Below, piece by piece: positions 57,355 through 64,000 of a DNA stretch of 64,000 nucleotides. Origin of the DNA: CAYQEC01 sp964416425 (GTDB lineage Bacteria; Actinomycetota; Acidimicrobiia; Spongiisociales; UBA5794); the NCBI GenBank assembly GCA_964416425.1, contig CAYQEC010000007.1, forward strand, positions 35,464-99,463. The letters run 5' to 3'. Under the pieces are notes generated by a model. The model did no database searches and was not told the origin of the DNA. It saw only the letters and a list, made by a program, of their open reading frames with translations. The position numbers and the translations under genes are program-made. Every line of letters starts with the position of its first letter. Positions within the stretch are counted from its first letter, which is position 1.

Positions 57355-57663
57355 ATGCACGCACGCCAACTCGACGCCCTCGGAGATCCCACCCGAAGGG
57401 AGATCTTCGACCGGATCCGCCACCAGCCGCGGGCGGTGGGAGAACTCGCCGCCGAGCTTCCGGTGTCCCGTCCGGCGGTGTCGCAGCACCTCCGGGTGTT
57501 GCGGGAGGCGGGCCTGGTGCAGGCGGAGGCATCCGGGACCCGCCGCATCTACTCGGTCGACCCGTCCGGGCTCGACGCCCTGAGGAGCTGGGTGGAGGAC
57601 ATGTGGGACGAAGCCATGGCACGGTTCGCCGCCGCCACCGATGAGGAGAGGGGAGATCGCTGA
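57355..57663 (+). CDS. ArsR-family transcriptional regulator
   Basis: 102 residues. Winged helix: ALGDPTRREIFDRIRHQPRAVGELAAELPVSRPAVSQHLRVLREAGLVQAEASGTRRIYSVDP. No Cys metal-binding motif, so it belongs to the metal-independent subgroup often paired with an SRPBCC partner. Start ATG at 57355. Its stop overlaps the start of the next gene (TGATG). Confidence 0.92.
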   Translation: MHARQLDALGDPTRREIFDRIRHQPRAVGELAAELPVSRPAVSQHLRVLREAGLVQAEASGTRRIYSVDPSGLDALRSWVEDMWDEAMARFAAATDEERGDR

Positions 57664-58109
57664 TGTCGATTCCGCCAGTCCGCAAGGAACGCACCGTCCA
57701 GGTCCCGCCCGAGACGGCATTCTCCGTGTTCACCGAGCGTATCGGTGAGTGGTGGCCGCTGGCGTCCCACTCCCTCGGAGGCGACGAGGCGGTTTCGGCT
57801 GTGATCGAACCGCGGCTCGGTGGCCGCGTCTACGAGCGGCTCGCCGACGGCACCGAGCACGACTGGGGCACGGTGCTGGTGTGGGATCCGCCGTCCCGCC
57901 TCGTGCTCTCGTGGCACGTCGGTCGCGATCCGGCACAGAGCACCGAGGTCGAGGTGCGGTTCGACCCGGCCGGGGAGGGAGCCTGCCGGGTGGTGCTGGA
58001 GCACCGCAACTGGGAGCGCCTCGGGGAAGAGGCGTCGACGACCCGGGACGGGTACGACGGCGGGTGGGAGACCGTGCTCGGCCGCTACACGGATCTCGCC
58101 GGCTCCTGA
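57663..58109 (+). CDS. SRPBCC (AHSA1-like) protein
   Basis: 148 residues. START-like helix-grip fold: KERTVQVPPETAFSVFTERIGEWWPLASHSLG, GGRVYERLADGTEHDWGTVLVWDPPSRLVLSWHVG, and the C-terminal long helix GYDGGWETVLGRYTDLAG. Family members bind a hydrophobic ligand; usual partners of ArsR proteins like the one upstream. The ligand is unknown. Confidence 0.9.
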   Translation: MSIPPVRKERTVQVPPETAFSVFTERIGEWWPLASHSLGGDEAVSAVIEPRLGGRVYERLADGTEHDWGTVLVWDPPSRLVLSWHVGRDPAQSTEVEVRFDPAGEGACRVVLEHRNWERLGEEASTTRDGYDGGWETVLGRYTDLAGS

Positions 58110-58121
58110 GCGGCGGGGGGC

Positions 58122-59291
58122 TCAGCCGGCGGCGAACGCCGGGTCGTAGCGGCGGTCCCAGGCGGCGTAGACCGCGATGCCGGCCGTGAGGATCACCGCC
58201 GCGGTGACGTACATGGTGCTGTAGCCGAACAAGGCGATGACGACGCCCAACACCGGTCCACCGAGCAGGGTCCCGACGTCGAAGAGGGCGGTGAAGAACG
58301 CCAGCACCGAGCCGCGGTCCTCGGCGGGAGCCCGCGTAACGGTGAAGCCGTAGAGGATCGGGAAGGCGTACCCGTGCCCGGTGCCACATAGCACCCCGGC
58401 GATGGCGAGGTGGAGGGAGCTGTCGGCCCCGGCCAGCACCAGGAATCCGGCGACGAGGGCGAAGAGGGCAGGGAACAACACCTTGCGCTCGCCGATCCGC
58501 TCGGGGAGCCGGGCGAAGAGGATGCGCAGCGTGATGGCGGTGCCGGCGTAGGTGGCGAAGAAGAGCCCGACCGATCCGACCCCGGTCTCGTCGACGAAGG
58601 TGCGCAGGAACGTGAAGTATCCGCTCAGGACGAGCGAGAACGTGGCCGTGATGAGCCAGATCGGGAGCAGGTTGGGTCGGATCACGGAGCGCACGAACCC
58701 GACCCGCTCGGCTCCCGGCTCGAGGTCGTGGCTCGGCTCGGGCAGGCTGAGCGCCATGGCGAGCGCCGCCAGGCCGAACCCGGCCGCGGTGAGGAAGAGA
58801 GCGTGGAAGGTGGCCCAGTGCAGCACGAGGTCGCCGATGACGCCGCCGACCGCGATGGGGAGCAGACCGGACACCCCGAACAGCGCCAGGCCCTCGGTCC
58901 GCCGGGTGGCGGGGACGATGTCGGCGCCGTAGGTGAACAGCGCCGTGAACATGGTGGCCTCGGCGATGCCGTGGAGGATCCGCACCGCATACAGCCACGG
59001 CCCGAGCGAGGAGACGGTGAGGTAGAGGGCTACCGCCACCGTGTTGAGCAATCCTCCGAAGAGGATGACGGGGCGGCGGCCACCGGTGTCGAGGATCGGT
59101 CCGATGAAGGGCCGCACCGCGATCGAGGCGATGGCGGTGACCCCGACGATGATGCCGACCTGCACCTCGTCGGCGCCGAGGTCGGTCAGGTATCTCGGGA
59201 GGTGGATGAACAGGAAGAACGACAGGCCCTGGAGCAGGTTGGCCAGGGAGACGAGCACGAAGGGCCGGGTGAAGAGGGGGTCGCGGGACAC
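58122..59291 (-). CDS. Major facilitator superfamily transporter
   Basis: 389 residues, twelve helices. The A-like loop between helices 2 and 3 reads RPFIGPILDTGGRRPVIL, and the same loop appears in weaker form in the second half (RILFARLPERIGERKVL). Resembles drug/sugar efflux-type MFS proteins; substrate unknown. Start GTG or ATG at 59291 (MSRDPLFTRPF). Confidence 0.85.
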   Translation of the reverse strand: MSRDPLFTRPFVLVSLANLLQGLSFFLFIHLPRYLTDLGADEVQVGIIVGVTAIASIAVRPFIGPILDTGGRRPVILFGGLLNTVAVALYLTVSSLGPWLYAVRILHGIAEATMFTALFTYGADIVPATRRTEGLALFGVSGLLPIAVGGVIGDLVLHWATFHALFLTAAGFGLAALAMALSLPEPSHDLEPGAERVGFVRSVIRPNLLPIWLITATFSLVLSGYFTFLRTFVDETGVGSVGLFFATYAGTAITLRILFARLPERIGERKVLFPALFALVAGFLVLAGADSSLHLAIAGVLCGTGHGYAFPILYGFTVTRAPAEDRGSVLAFFTALFDVGTLLGGPVLGVVIALFGYSTMYVTAAVILTAGIAVYAAWDRRYDPAFAAG

Positions 59292-59376
59292 CGAGGGAGT
59301 CTACGAGTCGCGGATGAGGGCGAGTTCGGCGTATGCCGGTGCAGGGTTGGAGCCTGCCACGGGGGCACCCGAAAGG

Positions 59377-60251
59377 TTACGAGGTCGTCTCGTCACCCAT
59401 GGGGACGGCGTAGACGACGACGTTGCCGTCGTAACGCTTGACCCGCTCGTCGAACGCTCCCCCGCACGTGATGAGGGTGAGCACCGGGGGCCCTTCCCGG
59501 CTGAAGACGACTGCGGTGGGTAGCTCCTCCTTGTCGTAGAGGGTGCGGGCTTCGACCCGGTAGGTCTCGCTGTTGCCGTCGTCGAAGTCGATCGAGATGG
59601 CGCTTCCCGGCTCCAGCTCGTGTAGCCGGAAGAACACGCCGGGGCCCTGTCCCGCCAGGTCGACGTGGGCGGCGAGCACGGCCGATCCCGGTTCGCCGGG
59701 GGCGGGGCCATGCCGGTACCAGGCGACGTCGTTGACGTTGTCCGGAACTTCCATGTCACCGTTGGGATCGACACCCGCCGCAACGATGGGGGCGTCCTGA
59801 TCGATGGCGGGGATGTGAAGCGTCACCGGGATCCTGGAGCGGGTCTCCGGGTACTTGCCGACGGTGAACTGTGGGATGGAGGCGGCTGGGTCGGGCGTTC
59901 CCACAGGACGATCTTCGGGAGGCGACGTCGTTGTCGGGGGAATCGAGGGCGTGCCGCTCGTGGTGGGGGAAGTGAGCGCCTGCTCGAAGGCGATGGCGTC
60001 ACCGGCGCCGACCNNNNNNNNNNNNNNNNNNNNNNNNNNNNNNNNNNNNNNNNNNNNNNNNNNNNNNNNNNNNNNNNNNNNNNNNNNNNNNNNNNNNNNN
60101 NNNNNNNNNNNNNCGTGGTGGGGGAAGTGAGCGCCTGCTCGAAGGCGATGGCGTCACCGGCGCCGACCGGAGGACGGGAGACGATCCAGGCTCCGATGGC
60201 GATCCCGAGAACGAGGATTCCGGTGGCGACGAGGGCGAGTGCGTTTCGCAT
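59377..60251 (-). CDS. Class F-like sortase, interrupted by an artificial gap
   Basis: N-terminal signal anchor (MRNALALVATGILVLGIAIG), Pro/Thr-rich linker, and a sortase domain: LHIPAIDQDAPIVAAGVDPNGDMEVPDNVNDVAWYRHGPAPGEPGSAVLAAHVD (the His of AAHVD is catalytic), then TLITCGG (Cys nucleophile) and the catalytic Arg in FDERVKRYDGNVVVYA. The 100-N gap with its 55-bp duplicate cuts the linker. Removing Ns and one duplicate copy gives an in-frame gene of 240 codons. Probably attaches the DUF4397 protein next door. Confidence 0.88.
60014..60113. other. Assembly gap (100 N) with duplicated flanks
   Basis: Exactly 100 Ns. The 55 nt before it (59959-60013) and the 55 nt after it (60114-60168) are identical. 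This is what a scaffolder leaves when two contigs share a k-mer overlap of 55 but are not merged, so the true gap length is negative. Confidence 0.95.
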
Positions 60252-60316
60252 GGGGAGAGGAGCAGGGGAGGGCCGGCGAGTGGCCCTCCCCTGCGATGCG
60301 ACTCGAGGTCGTCCTG

Positions 60317-61123
60317 TCAGCGTTGCCGGCGTGCGGCCTGAAGACCGGCGGTGCCTCCGGCGGCGATCAGCACACCTGCGATCGCCAGCATGGCGACAAA
60401 CCAGGCGGGCATCGCGGCGCCGAGATCACCACCGGTGCCGGTGGGCACGCCGTTGGGTGCGGCCTGGAGGCCTGCGAGGGTCTGGACCGCGAGCTGGAAG
60501 CTGCCTCCCTCCAGGTCGCCGATGGCGTACACGATCACGTTCGTTCCCTCGGGGATCGTGAGTGCCGCCACCTCGGTGACGACCGTGCTGGCATCACCGG
60601 CCGCGGTGACTTTGACGTTGTAGTCGCCGGAGGGGACGTCGGCGACGCCCTCGGCGCCGTTGGGAACGTCCGAGAAGAGGGCTCCGTCGTTCGCCACGAT
60701 GTCGACGTTGGGGGCGGCGGCGGTGTGACGCACGGTCACCCGGCCGTTCCCGGCGTCGATGGCGGAGATGTCGTTCACCCAGACGCTGATGACCGGGGCG
60801 CCGGCGCCGTCGAGGTTGGCTTCGATGGTTGCGTTGGCGCCTGCCGGGAGGGTGACGGCCTGGGCGAGGACGGGGTCGCTGGCGGCGTCGGCCCCGGCGG
60901 CGCGGATGGCGATGTCGTAGTCACCGGCGGGCAGCGTGAGCGGGTCGGTCACCGTCCCGTACTCGAAATCGGAGAGGGTGAGGTCGCCGTTGACGTAGAC
61001 GTCGACCGCCAGGTCGGGCACGCCGTGGACCACCGTCACGGTTCCCTCGCCGCTTTGGGCGAGCGCCGTTCCGGGGACCATCGCCAGTGCGAAGACGACG
61101 GCCATCATGATGAGCTTGCGCAT
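60317..61123 (-). CDS. DUF4397-domain surface protein with C-terminal sorting-like signal
   Basis: 268 residues. Signal peptide (MRKLIMMAVVFALAMVPGTALAQ), then two DUF4397 repeats (about 27-115 and 118-205) with GTVTVVHGVPDLAVDVYVNGDL and GRVTVRHTAAAPNVDIVANDG. C-terminus: VPTGTGGDLGAAMP, a hydrophobic helix (AWFVAMLAIAGVLIAAGG) and a basic tail (LQAARRQR), the layout of a cell-wall sorting signal. Immediately upstream of the sortase gene on the same strand. Good ribosome site GAGGAAGGAAC. DUF4397 proteins are often found beside class F sortases. Confidence 0.85.
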   Translation of the reverse strand: MRKLIMMAVVFALAMVPGTALAQSGEGTVTVVHGVPDLAVDVYVNGDLTLSDFEYGTVTDPLTLPAGDYDIAIRAAGADAASDPVLAQAVTLPAGANATIEANLDGAGAPVISVWVNDISAIDAGNGRVTVRHTAAAPNVDIVANDGALFSDVPNGAEGVADVPSGDYNVKVTAAGDASTVVTEVAALTIPEGTNVIVYAIGDLEGGSFQLAVQTLAGLQAAPNGVPTGTGGDLGAAMPAWFVAMLAIAGVLIAAGGTAGLQAARRQR

Positions 61124-61171
61124 GTCTCGTTCCTTCCTCATGCGGACGTTTCGCCATGAGTACGGGACCAC

Positions 61172-61271
61172 NNNNNNNNNNNNNNNNNNNNNNNNNNNNN
61201 NNNNNNNNNNNNNNNNNNNNNNNNNNNNNNNNNNNNNNNNNNNNNNNNNNNNNNNNNNNNNNNNNNNNNNN
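61172..61271. other. Assembly gap (100 N), true unknown length
   Basis: Exactly 100 Ns. Unlike the gap at 60.0 kb, flanks share no sequence, so real sequence is missing. It removes the N-terminal part of the photoreceptor gene on the right and most of the upstream region of the DUF4397 gene on the left. The right contig begins with a 9-bp inverted repeat (61272-61280 and 61287-61295), a possible cause of the break. Confidence 0.9.
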
Positions 61272-61877
61272 CGCCTCGTCGCGGGAGACGAGGCGGGGGC
61301 GTGGGGGGTGGTCGAGTCCGCCCTGGCATCGGGCACGGAGCCCGCCGGGGTGTACACCGAGATGCTCGGGCCGGCCCTCGAGTCGGTGGGGTGCCGGTGG
61401 CACGACGGGGAGATCTCGGTTGCGGTGGAGCACCTCGCCAGCGCGGTGGCGGTCCGCATCGTGGGGCGGCTCGGGCCGCGCTTCGCCCGCAAGGGCCGCA
61501 CCTGGGGCCGGGTTGTGGTGACGACCCCGGAGGGTGAGCGGCACGGGATCCCCTCCGCCATGCTCTCGGATCTGCTGCGTGGCGCCGGCTTCGAGGTGAC
61601 CGACCTGGGGGTCGACGTTCCCTCCGATGCGCTGGCGGGCATCATCGAGCGAATCGGGGCCCCGGTCGCGGTGTGCATCAGCGCCACCCGGGCCGGATCC
61701 AATCGCCAGATCCGGAGGGCGGTGAAGGCGGTGCGGGCGAGCACGGATGCCCTGGTCCTGGTGGGTGGCGGCGCCATCGTCGACGCCGCCCACGCCAAGT
61801 CGCTCGGAGCGGACGGGTGGGCCACCGACGGTCCCGGTGCCGTCCGGCTGGTGCTCGATTCCGTCACCAGAGCCTGA
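61272..61877 (+). CDS. CarH/LitR-type B12-binding photoreceptor regulator, C-terminal fragment
   Basis: About 201 residues remain, cut by the gap. A B12-binding helical cap (first about 75 residues, WGVVESALASGTEPAGVYTEMLGPAL, then CRWHDGEISVAVEHLASAVA) precedes a Rossmann B12-binding domain (GRVVVTTPEGERHGIPSAMLSDLL, then VTDLGVDVPSDAL and LVGGGAI). The WHxGExxxxxEHLAS motif is the one that, in CarH, holds the adenosyl group and supplies the light-state His ligand; the ExH in GERHG is the lower ligand. The missing N-terminus should be a MerR helix-turn-helix. The ECF sigma gene next door resembles the litR-litS arrangement of Streptomyces. Confidence 0.85.
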   Translation, partial: RLVAGDEAGAWGVVESALASGTEPAGVYTEMLGPALESVGCRWHDGEISVAVEHLASAVAVRIVGRLGPRFARKGRTWGRVVVTTPEGERHGIPSAMLSDLLRGAGFEVTDLGVDVPSDALAGIIERIGAPVAVCISATRAGSNRQIRRAVKAVRASTDALVLVGGGAIVDAAHAKSLGADGWATDGPGAVRLVLDSVTRA

Positions 61878-61917
61878 CGCCGGCCGCTTCGATCTCGGGA
61901 ATCCTCGCGGTCCACCC

Positions 61918-61978
61918 TTGACTTTCCAGTCATTTAGTACTAAAACTACTCCTTACCCGATTGTCCTAGTACTAAATG
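61918..61978 (+). promoter_or_regulatory. Promoter with 12-bp inverted-repeat operator of the sigma-heliorhodopsin operon
   Basis: TTGACT (61918-61923), 17 nt, then TAAAAC (61941-61946) form a promoter. CATTTAGTACTA (61931-61942) and TAGTACTAAATG (61967-61978) form a perfect 12-bp inverted repeat, 24 nt apart, and the inner TTAGTACTAA is itself a palindrome. This AT-rich block stands out from its surroundings. It is the obvious operator for the B12 photoreceptor next door. Confidence 0.75.
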
Positions 61979-61990
61979 GTGGTCATCACG

Positions 61991-62566
61991 ATGAACGAAA
62001 CCCTGAGTAGGCGAGCCGATACCGATCTCATCGACGGGATCACGCAGCGGGACGAACCGTCCCTCGCCGAGGTGTACCGCCGGCACGGCGGTCCCGTTTA
62101 CGGGCTCGCCCTGCGCATCCTCAGAAACCCCGACTTGGCCGAGGAGATCGTCCAGGAGGTGCTGCTCCGGCTGTGGAGAGAGCCCCACAAGTTCGACGCG
62201 GGGCGCGGCTCGCTGCGTTCTTTCCTGCTCGCCCACGCCCACGGCCGGAGCGTCGATCTCATCCGATCCGAGTCCTCGCGCCGTACACGGGAAGAGCGTG
62301 ACGCCCGTCTCTCGGCGGAGACGGGTTGGAGTCTCGAGGAAGAGGTGTGGGAGATGGCACTGGCCGATCATGTTCGGACCGCCCTGCAGGAGTTGGAGGA
62401 GATCGAGCGACGTCCCATCGAGCTCGCCTACTTCGGCGGTTTCACCTACCGGCAGGTCGCCCGCCTGCTGGATACACCGGAAGGGACGATCAAGAGCAGG
62501 ATTCGCACCGGTTTGAAGCGTCTCAACGGAGCACTCACCAGGTACGGCCTCGCTCCCGTGAGCTGA
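61991..62566 (+). CDS. ECF RNA polymerase sigma factor, LitS-like
   Basis: 191 residues. Region 2: AEVYRRHGGPVYGLALRILRNPDLAEEIVQEVLLRLWREPHKFDAGRGSLRSFLLAHAHGRSVDLIRSESSRR. Region 4: RRPIELAYFGGFTYRQVARLLDTPEGTIKSRIRTGLKRL. It fits the sigK/LitS-type ECF subgroup that pairs with short zinc-finger anti-sigma factors. I choose ATG 61991 since ATG 61976 lies within the operator repeat; either is possible. It should direct polymerase to light-response promoters. Confidence 0.9.
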   Translation: MNETLSRRADTDLIDGITQRDEPSLAEVYRRHGGPVYGLALRILRNPDLAEEIVQEVLLRLWREPHKFDAGRGSLRSFLLAHAHGRSVDLIRSESSRRTREERDARLSAETGWSLEEEVWEMALADHVRTALQELEEIERRPIELAYFGGFTYRQVARLLDTPEGTIKSRIRTGLKRLNGALTRYGLAPVS

Positions 62567-62580
62567 AGGTGACCGAAGAC

Positions 62581-62835
62581 ATGACGCACCCCGAAATCCA
62601 GGAGTCCCTGGGGGTCTACGCCCTCGACGCGGTGGAGGGGGAGGAGCGTCGCATCGTCGAACACCACCTCGCCACCTGCCCGGAATGCCGATTCGAGGTC
62701 GTCGAACACCGCGAGGTGGCAGCCCGGCTGGCGTCGGTCACGTCGGCGGGGCCGGTGGGTCTGTGGACGGCTCTGCAGCGGCGGCTGACGGCGCCCTGTA
62801 TCCTTCTGGAAGACGACGACAGGGAGGGACGATGA
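62581..62835 (+). CDS. Short soluble zinc-finger anti-sigma factor
   Basis: 84 residues. THPEIQESLGVYALDAVEGEERRIVEHHLATCPECRFEVVEHREVAARLA has the ZAS motif H-x3-C-x2-C (EHHLATCPEC). No transmembrane helix, so it is cytosolic, unlike the SigM partner at 28.5 kb. It would bind the sigma factor and release it on a redox, zinc or light-linked signal. Stop overlaps the heliorhodopsin start (ATGA). A GTG 12 nt upstream is an alternative start. Confidence 0.82.
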   Translation: MTHPEIQESLGVYALDAVEGEERRIVEHHLATCPECRFEVVEHREVAARLASVTSAGPVGLWTALQRRLTAPCILLEDDDREGR

Positions 62836-63599
62836 CCGACGATCGCCTACGCCGCCTCCGGCGCTTCAACGTCATCATGGGATTGGTGCACCTCGCCCAG
62901 GCCGCGGCGGTGCTCGCCCTCAGCACCGATTTCGCCCTTCCGGTGACCACCGCCTTCAGCCGCTTCGACCCCGCCACCGAGACTTTGGTGCCGAACTACC
63001 GCACCGCCTTCGAGGTGCAACTGGGGCCGCTGGTGGCCCTCTTCCTGCTGCTCTCGGCGGTCGCCCATCTCGTCATCGCCTCCCCCTGGGGGTACCCCTG
63101 GTACGTCCGCACCTTGGAGAAGGGCGCCAACTACGCCCGCTGGATCGAATACGCGGTGAGTTCCTCGGTCATGATCGTGGTGATCGCCTTGCTCGTCGGC
63201 ATCTACGACGCCATGGCGCTCATCGCCCTGTTCGCGGTGAACGCCGCCATGATCCTGTTCGGCTGGATGATGGAGCTGCACAACCAGACGACCACACGGA
63301 CCAACTGGACGGCGTTCTGGTTCGGGGTGTTCGCCGGCGCGGTGCCCTGGATCTGCATCACGATCTACCTCGTCGGCGCCGGCGGTCCCGAGGGAGGGCC
63401 ACCTGGGTTCGTCTACGGGATCTTCTTCTCCCTGTTCGTGTTCTTCAACGTCTTCGCCGTCAACATGGTGCTGCAGTACCGCAAGGTGGGACGGTGGGCC
63501 GACTACCTCTACGGCGAGCGGGTCTACATCCTGCTCAGCCTGTTCGCCAAGAGCGCACTGGCCTGGCAGGTCTTCGCCGGGACCCTCCGTCCGGTGTGA
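62832..63599 (+). CDS. Heliorhodopsin
   Basis: 255 residues, seven helices. RLRRLRRFNVIMGLVHLAQA and FALPVTTAFSRF match the heliorhodopsin N-terminus. RWIEYAVSSSVMIVVIALL holds the counterion Glu (E106, equal to E107 of HeR 48C12). Then VNAAMILFGWMME, FWFGVFAGAVPWICI, PGFVYGIFFSLFVFFN, and LLSLFAKSALAWQVFAGTLRP with the retinal Schiff-base Lys (K240). Heliorhodopsins sit in the membrane inverted relative to type 1 rhodopsins, do not pump ions well, and are thought to signal. Start ATG follows AGGGAGGGACG and overlaps the anti-sigma stop. Confidence 0.96.
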   Translation: MTDDRLRRLRRFNVIMGLVHLAQAAAVLALSTDFALPVTTAFSRFDPATETLVPNYRTAFEVQLGPLVALFLLLSAVAHLVIASPWGYPWYVRTLEKGANYARWIEYAVSSSVMIVVIALLVGIYDAMALIALFAVNAAMILFGWMMELHNQTTTRTNWTAFWFGVFAGAVPWICITIYLVGAGGPEGGPPGFVYGIFFSLFVFFNVFAVNMVLQYRKVGRWADYLYGERVYILLSLFAKSALAWQVFAGTLRPV

Positions 63600-63696
63600 G
63601 GTCGGGGCCGGGCGCCCCGGGCGGCTACGGCACGAGGGGACGCTCGTAGGTGACGGTGGCCCGCCGGATCCAGATGTAATTGGACGAGCCGGGTGG

Positions 63697-63855
63697 CTAG
63701 CGGTCCCCTCCCAGGTAGCTGCCGGCGTCGAAGATCGGCGGGTCCTGGTACTCGCGCTCGATGACCGAGTCGATCTCGCGTCCTCTGCACCGCATCCACC
63801 AGGTGATGCCCATGACGATCACGATGAAACCGAGGTATGGGAGGTATCCCCACAT
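63697..63855 (-). CDS. Small single-pass membrane protein next to heliorhodopsin
   Basis: 52 residues. MWGYLPYLGFIVIVMGITWWMRCRGREIDSVIEREYQDPPIFDAGSYLGGDR has one transmembrane helix and an acidic cytosolic tail. The protein-like composition supports it, but no ribosome site is visible and the gene may be leaderless. After its TAG the same frame continues for 23 sense codons ending SNYIWIRRATVTYERPLVP before another TAG. Convergent with heliorhodopsin. Confidence 0.55.
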   Translation of the reverse strand: MWGYLPYLGFIVIVMGITWWMRCRGREIDSVIEREYQDPPIFDAGSYLGGDR

Positions 63856-63953
63856 ATGGGATACGTTACCACGTCACGGTGTGACCGTCGCGGGCCGGAC
63901 TTCGATGTCGCGACGTGCGGGCGCGTCGATACACCGTCGGGGTGTGGGATTCG

Positions 63954-64000
63954 TGGGCCCAGCTGGATTTGAACCAGCGGCCTCATCCTTATCAGGGATG
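63954..64000 (-). tRNA. tRNA-Ile(GAT), 3' part
   Basis: Read on the minus strand the edge shows the anticodon loop CTGATAA (anticodon GAT), the T arm GCTGG-TTCAAAT-CCAGC, and the acceptor 3' strand TGGGCCC with discriminator A. CCA is not encoded, so the CCA enzyme at 21-22 kb must add it. The 5' half lies beyond the window. In mycobacteria tRNA-Ile also lies close after gyrA. Confidence 0.93.

Noticed and set aside
59330..59370. tRNA-like T-arm (GCAGG-CTCCAAC-CCTGC) on the minus strand after the sortase gene
   Set aside because: The loop lacks the invariant TTC start and no anticodon or acceptor arm surrounds it; better read as a bulged hairpin that may end the sortase transcript.
59959..60168. 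55-bp direct repeat as a biological repeat
   Set aside because: It flanks an N gap exactly and has the length of a common assembly k-mer; collapsing it restores the sortase frame.
61272..61295. 9-bp inverted repeat at the start of the right contig as an operator
   Set aside because: It lies inside the photoreceptor coding frame (RLVAGDEAG) and at a contig edge, so it more likely explains the assembly break.

Overview
The window is a high-GC (roughly 70%) actinomycetotal chromosome segment that carries the replication origin. The order cca (pcnA) - pseudokinase protein - sigM-like sigma/anti-sigma - trxB - trxA - cwlM-like - parB - parA - rsmG - jag - yidC - yidD - rnpA - rpmH - dnaA - oriC - dnaN - recF - DUF721 - gyrB - gyrA - DUF3566 follows the actinobacterial origin region known from mycobacteria. 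Gene content (heliorhodopsin, class F-like sortase with a DUF4397 protein, a FedB-like membrane protein, Thr-rich linkers) would suit an Acidimicrobiia-like lineage, but that is inference. Two 100-N gaps, one flanked by an exact 55-bp duplication, show a draft scaffold, probably metagenome-derived.

Layout. 1-9.3 kb: partial prenyl transferase, degenerate GGDEF protein, two small-molecule or unknown genes, hemolysin III-like protein, SLC13 transporter coupled to a REC-cNMP-histidine kinase and a response regulator, acyl-CoA ligase. 9.3-11.9 kb: coding-like debris, a frameshifted PAP2 phosphatase, an LPG-synthase-type membrane protein. 11.8-18.1 kb: arginine operon argCJBRGH (no argD or argF), with a promoter/ARG-box candidate. 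18.2-21.2 kb: lipoprotein and membrane proteins. 21.2-26.4 kb: CCA enzyme, zinc-ribbon RNase H, PilT ATPase, HDAC-family deacetylase, GNAT. 26.5-46.5 kb: the oriC block. 46.5-53.3 kb: unknown genes, a cobalamin riboswitch with btuFCD-like uptake genes, and an AlgI/AlgX-like O-acetylation pair. 53.5-59.3 kb: SDR, E1 alpha/beta pair, ArsR-SRPBCC pair, MFS transporter. 59.4-64 kb: sortase and DUF4397 protein, then a light-response cluster and a partial tRNA-Ile.

The most interesting system is at 61.27-63.60 kb: a truncated CarH/LitR-type B12 photoreceptor, a promoter carrying a 12-bp inverted-repeat operator, an ECF sigma factor, a short zinc-finger anti-sigma factor, and a heliorhodopsin, with the last three tightly packed. 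This suggests heliorhodopsin expression controlled by light through a B12 sensor. The riboswitch-controlled B12 uptake genes 14 kb away would supply the chromophore precursor.

Other notable points: a stand-alone pseudokinase/discoidin-like protein where mycobacteria have it fused to MurJ; a CwlM-like protein lacking the zinc ligands; a near-consensus parS inside the start of rsmG; DnaA boxes followed by a DnaA-trio-like element before dnaN; overlapping rpmH/rnpA; and a hairpin between Shine-Dalgarno and start of trxA.
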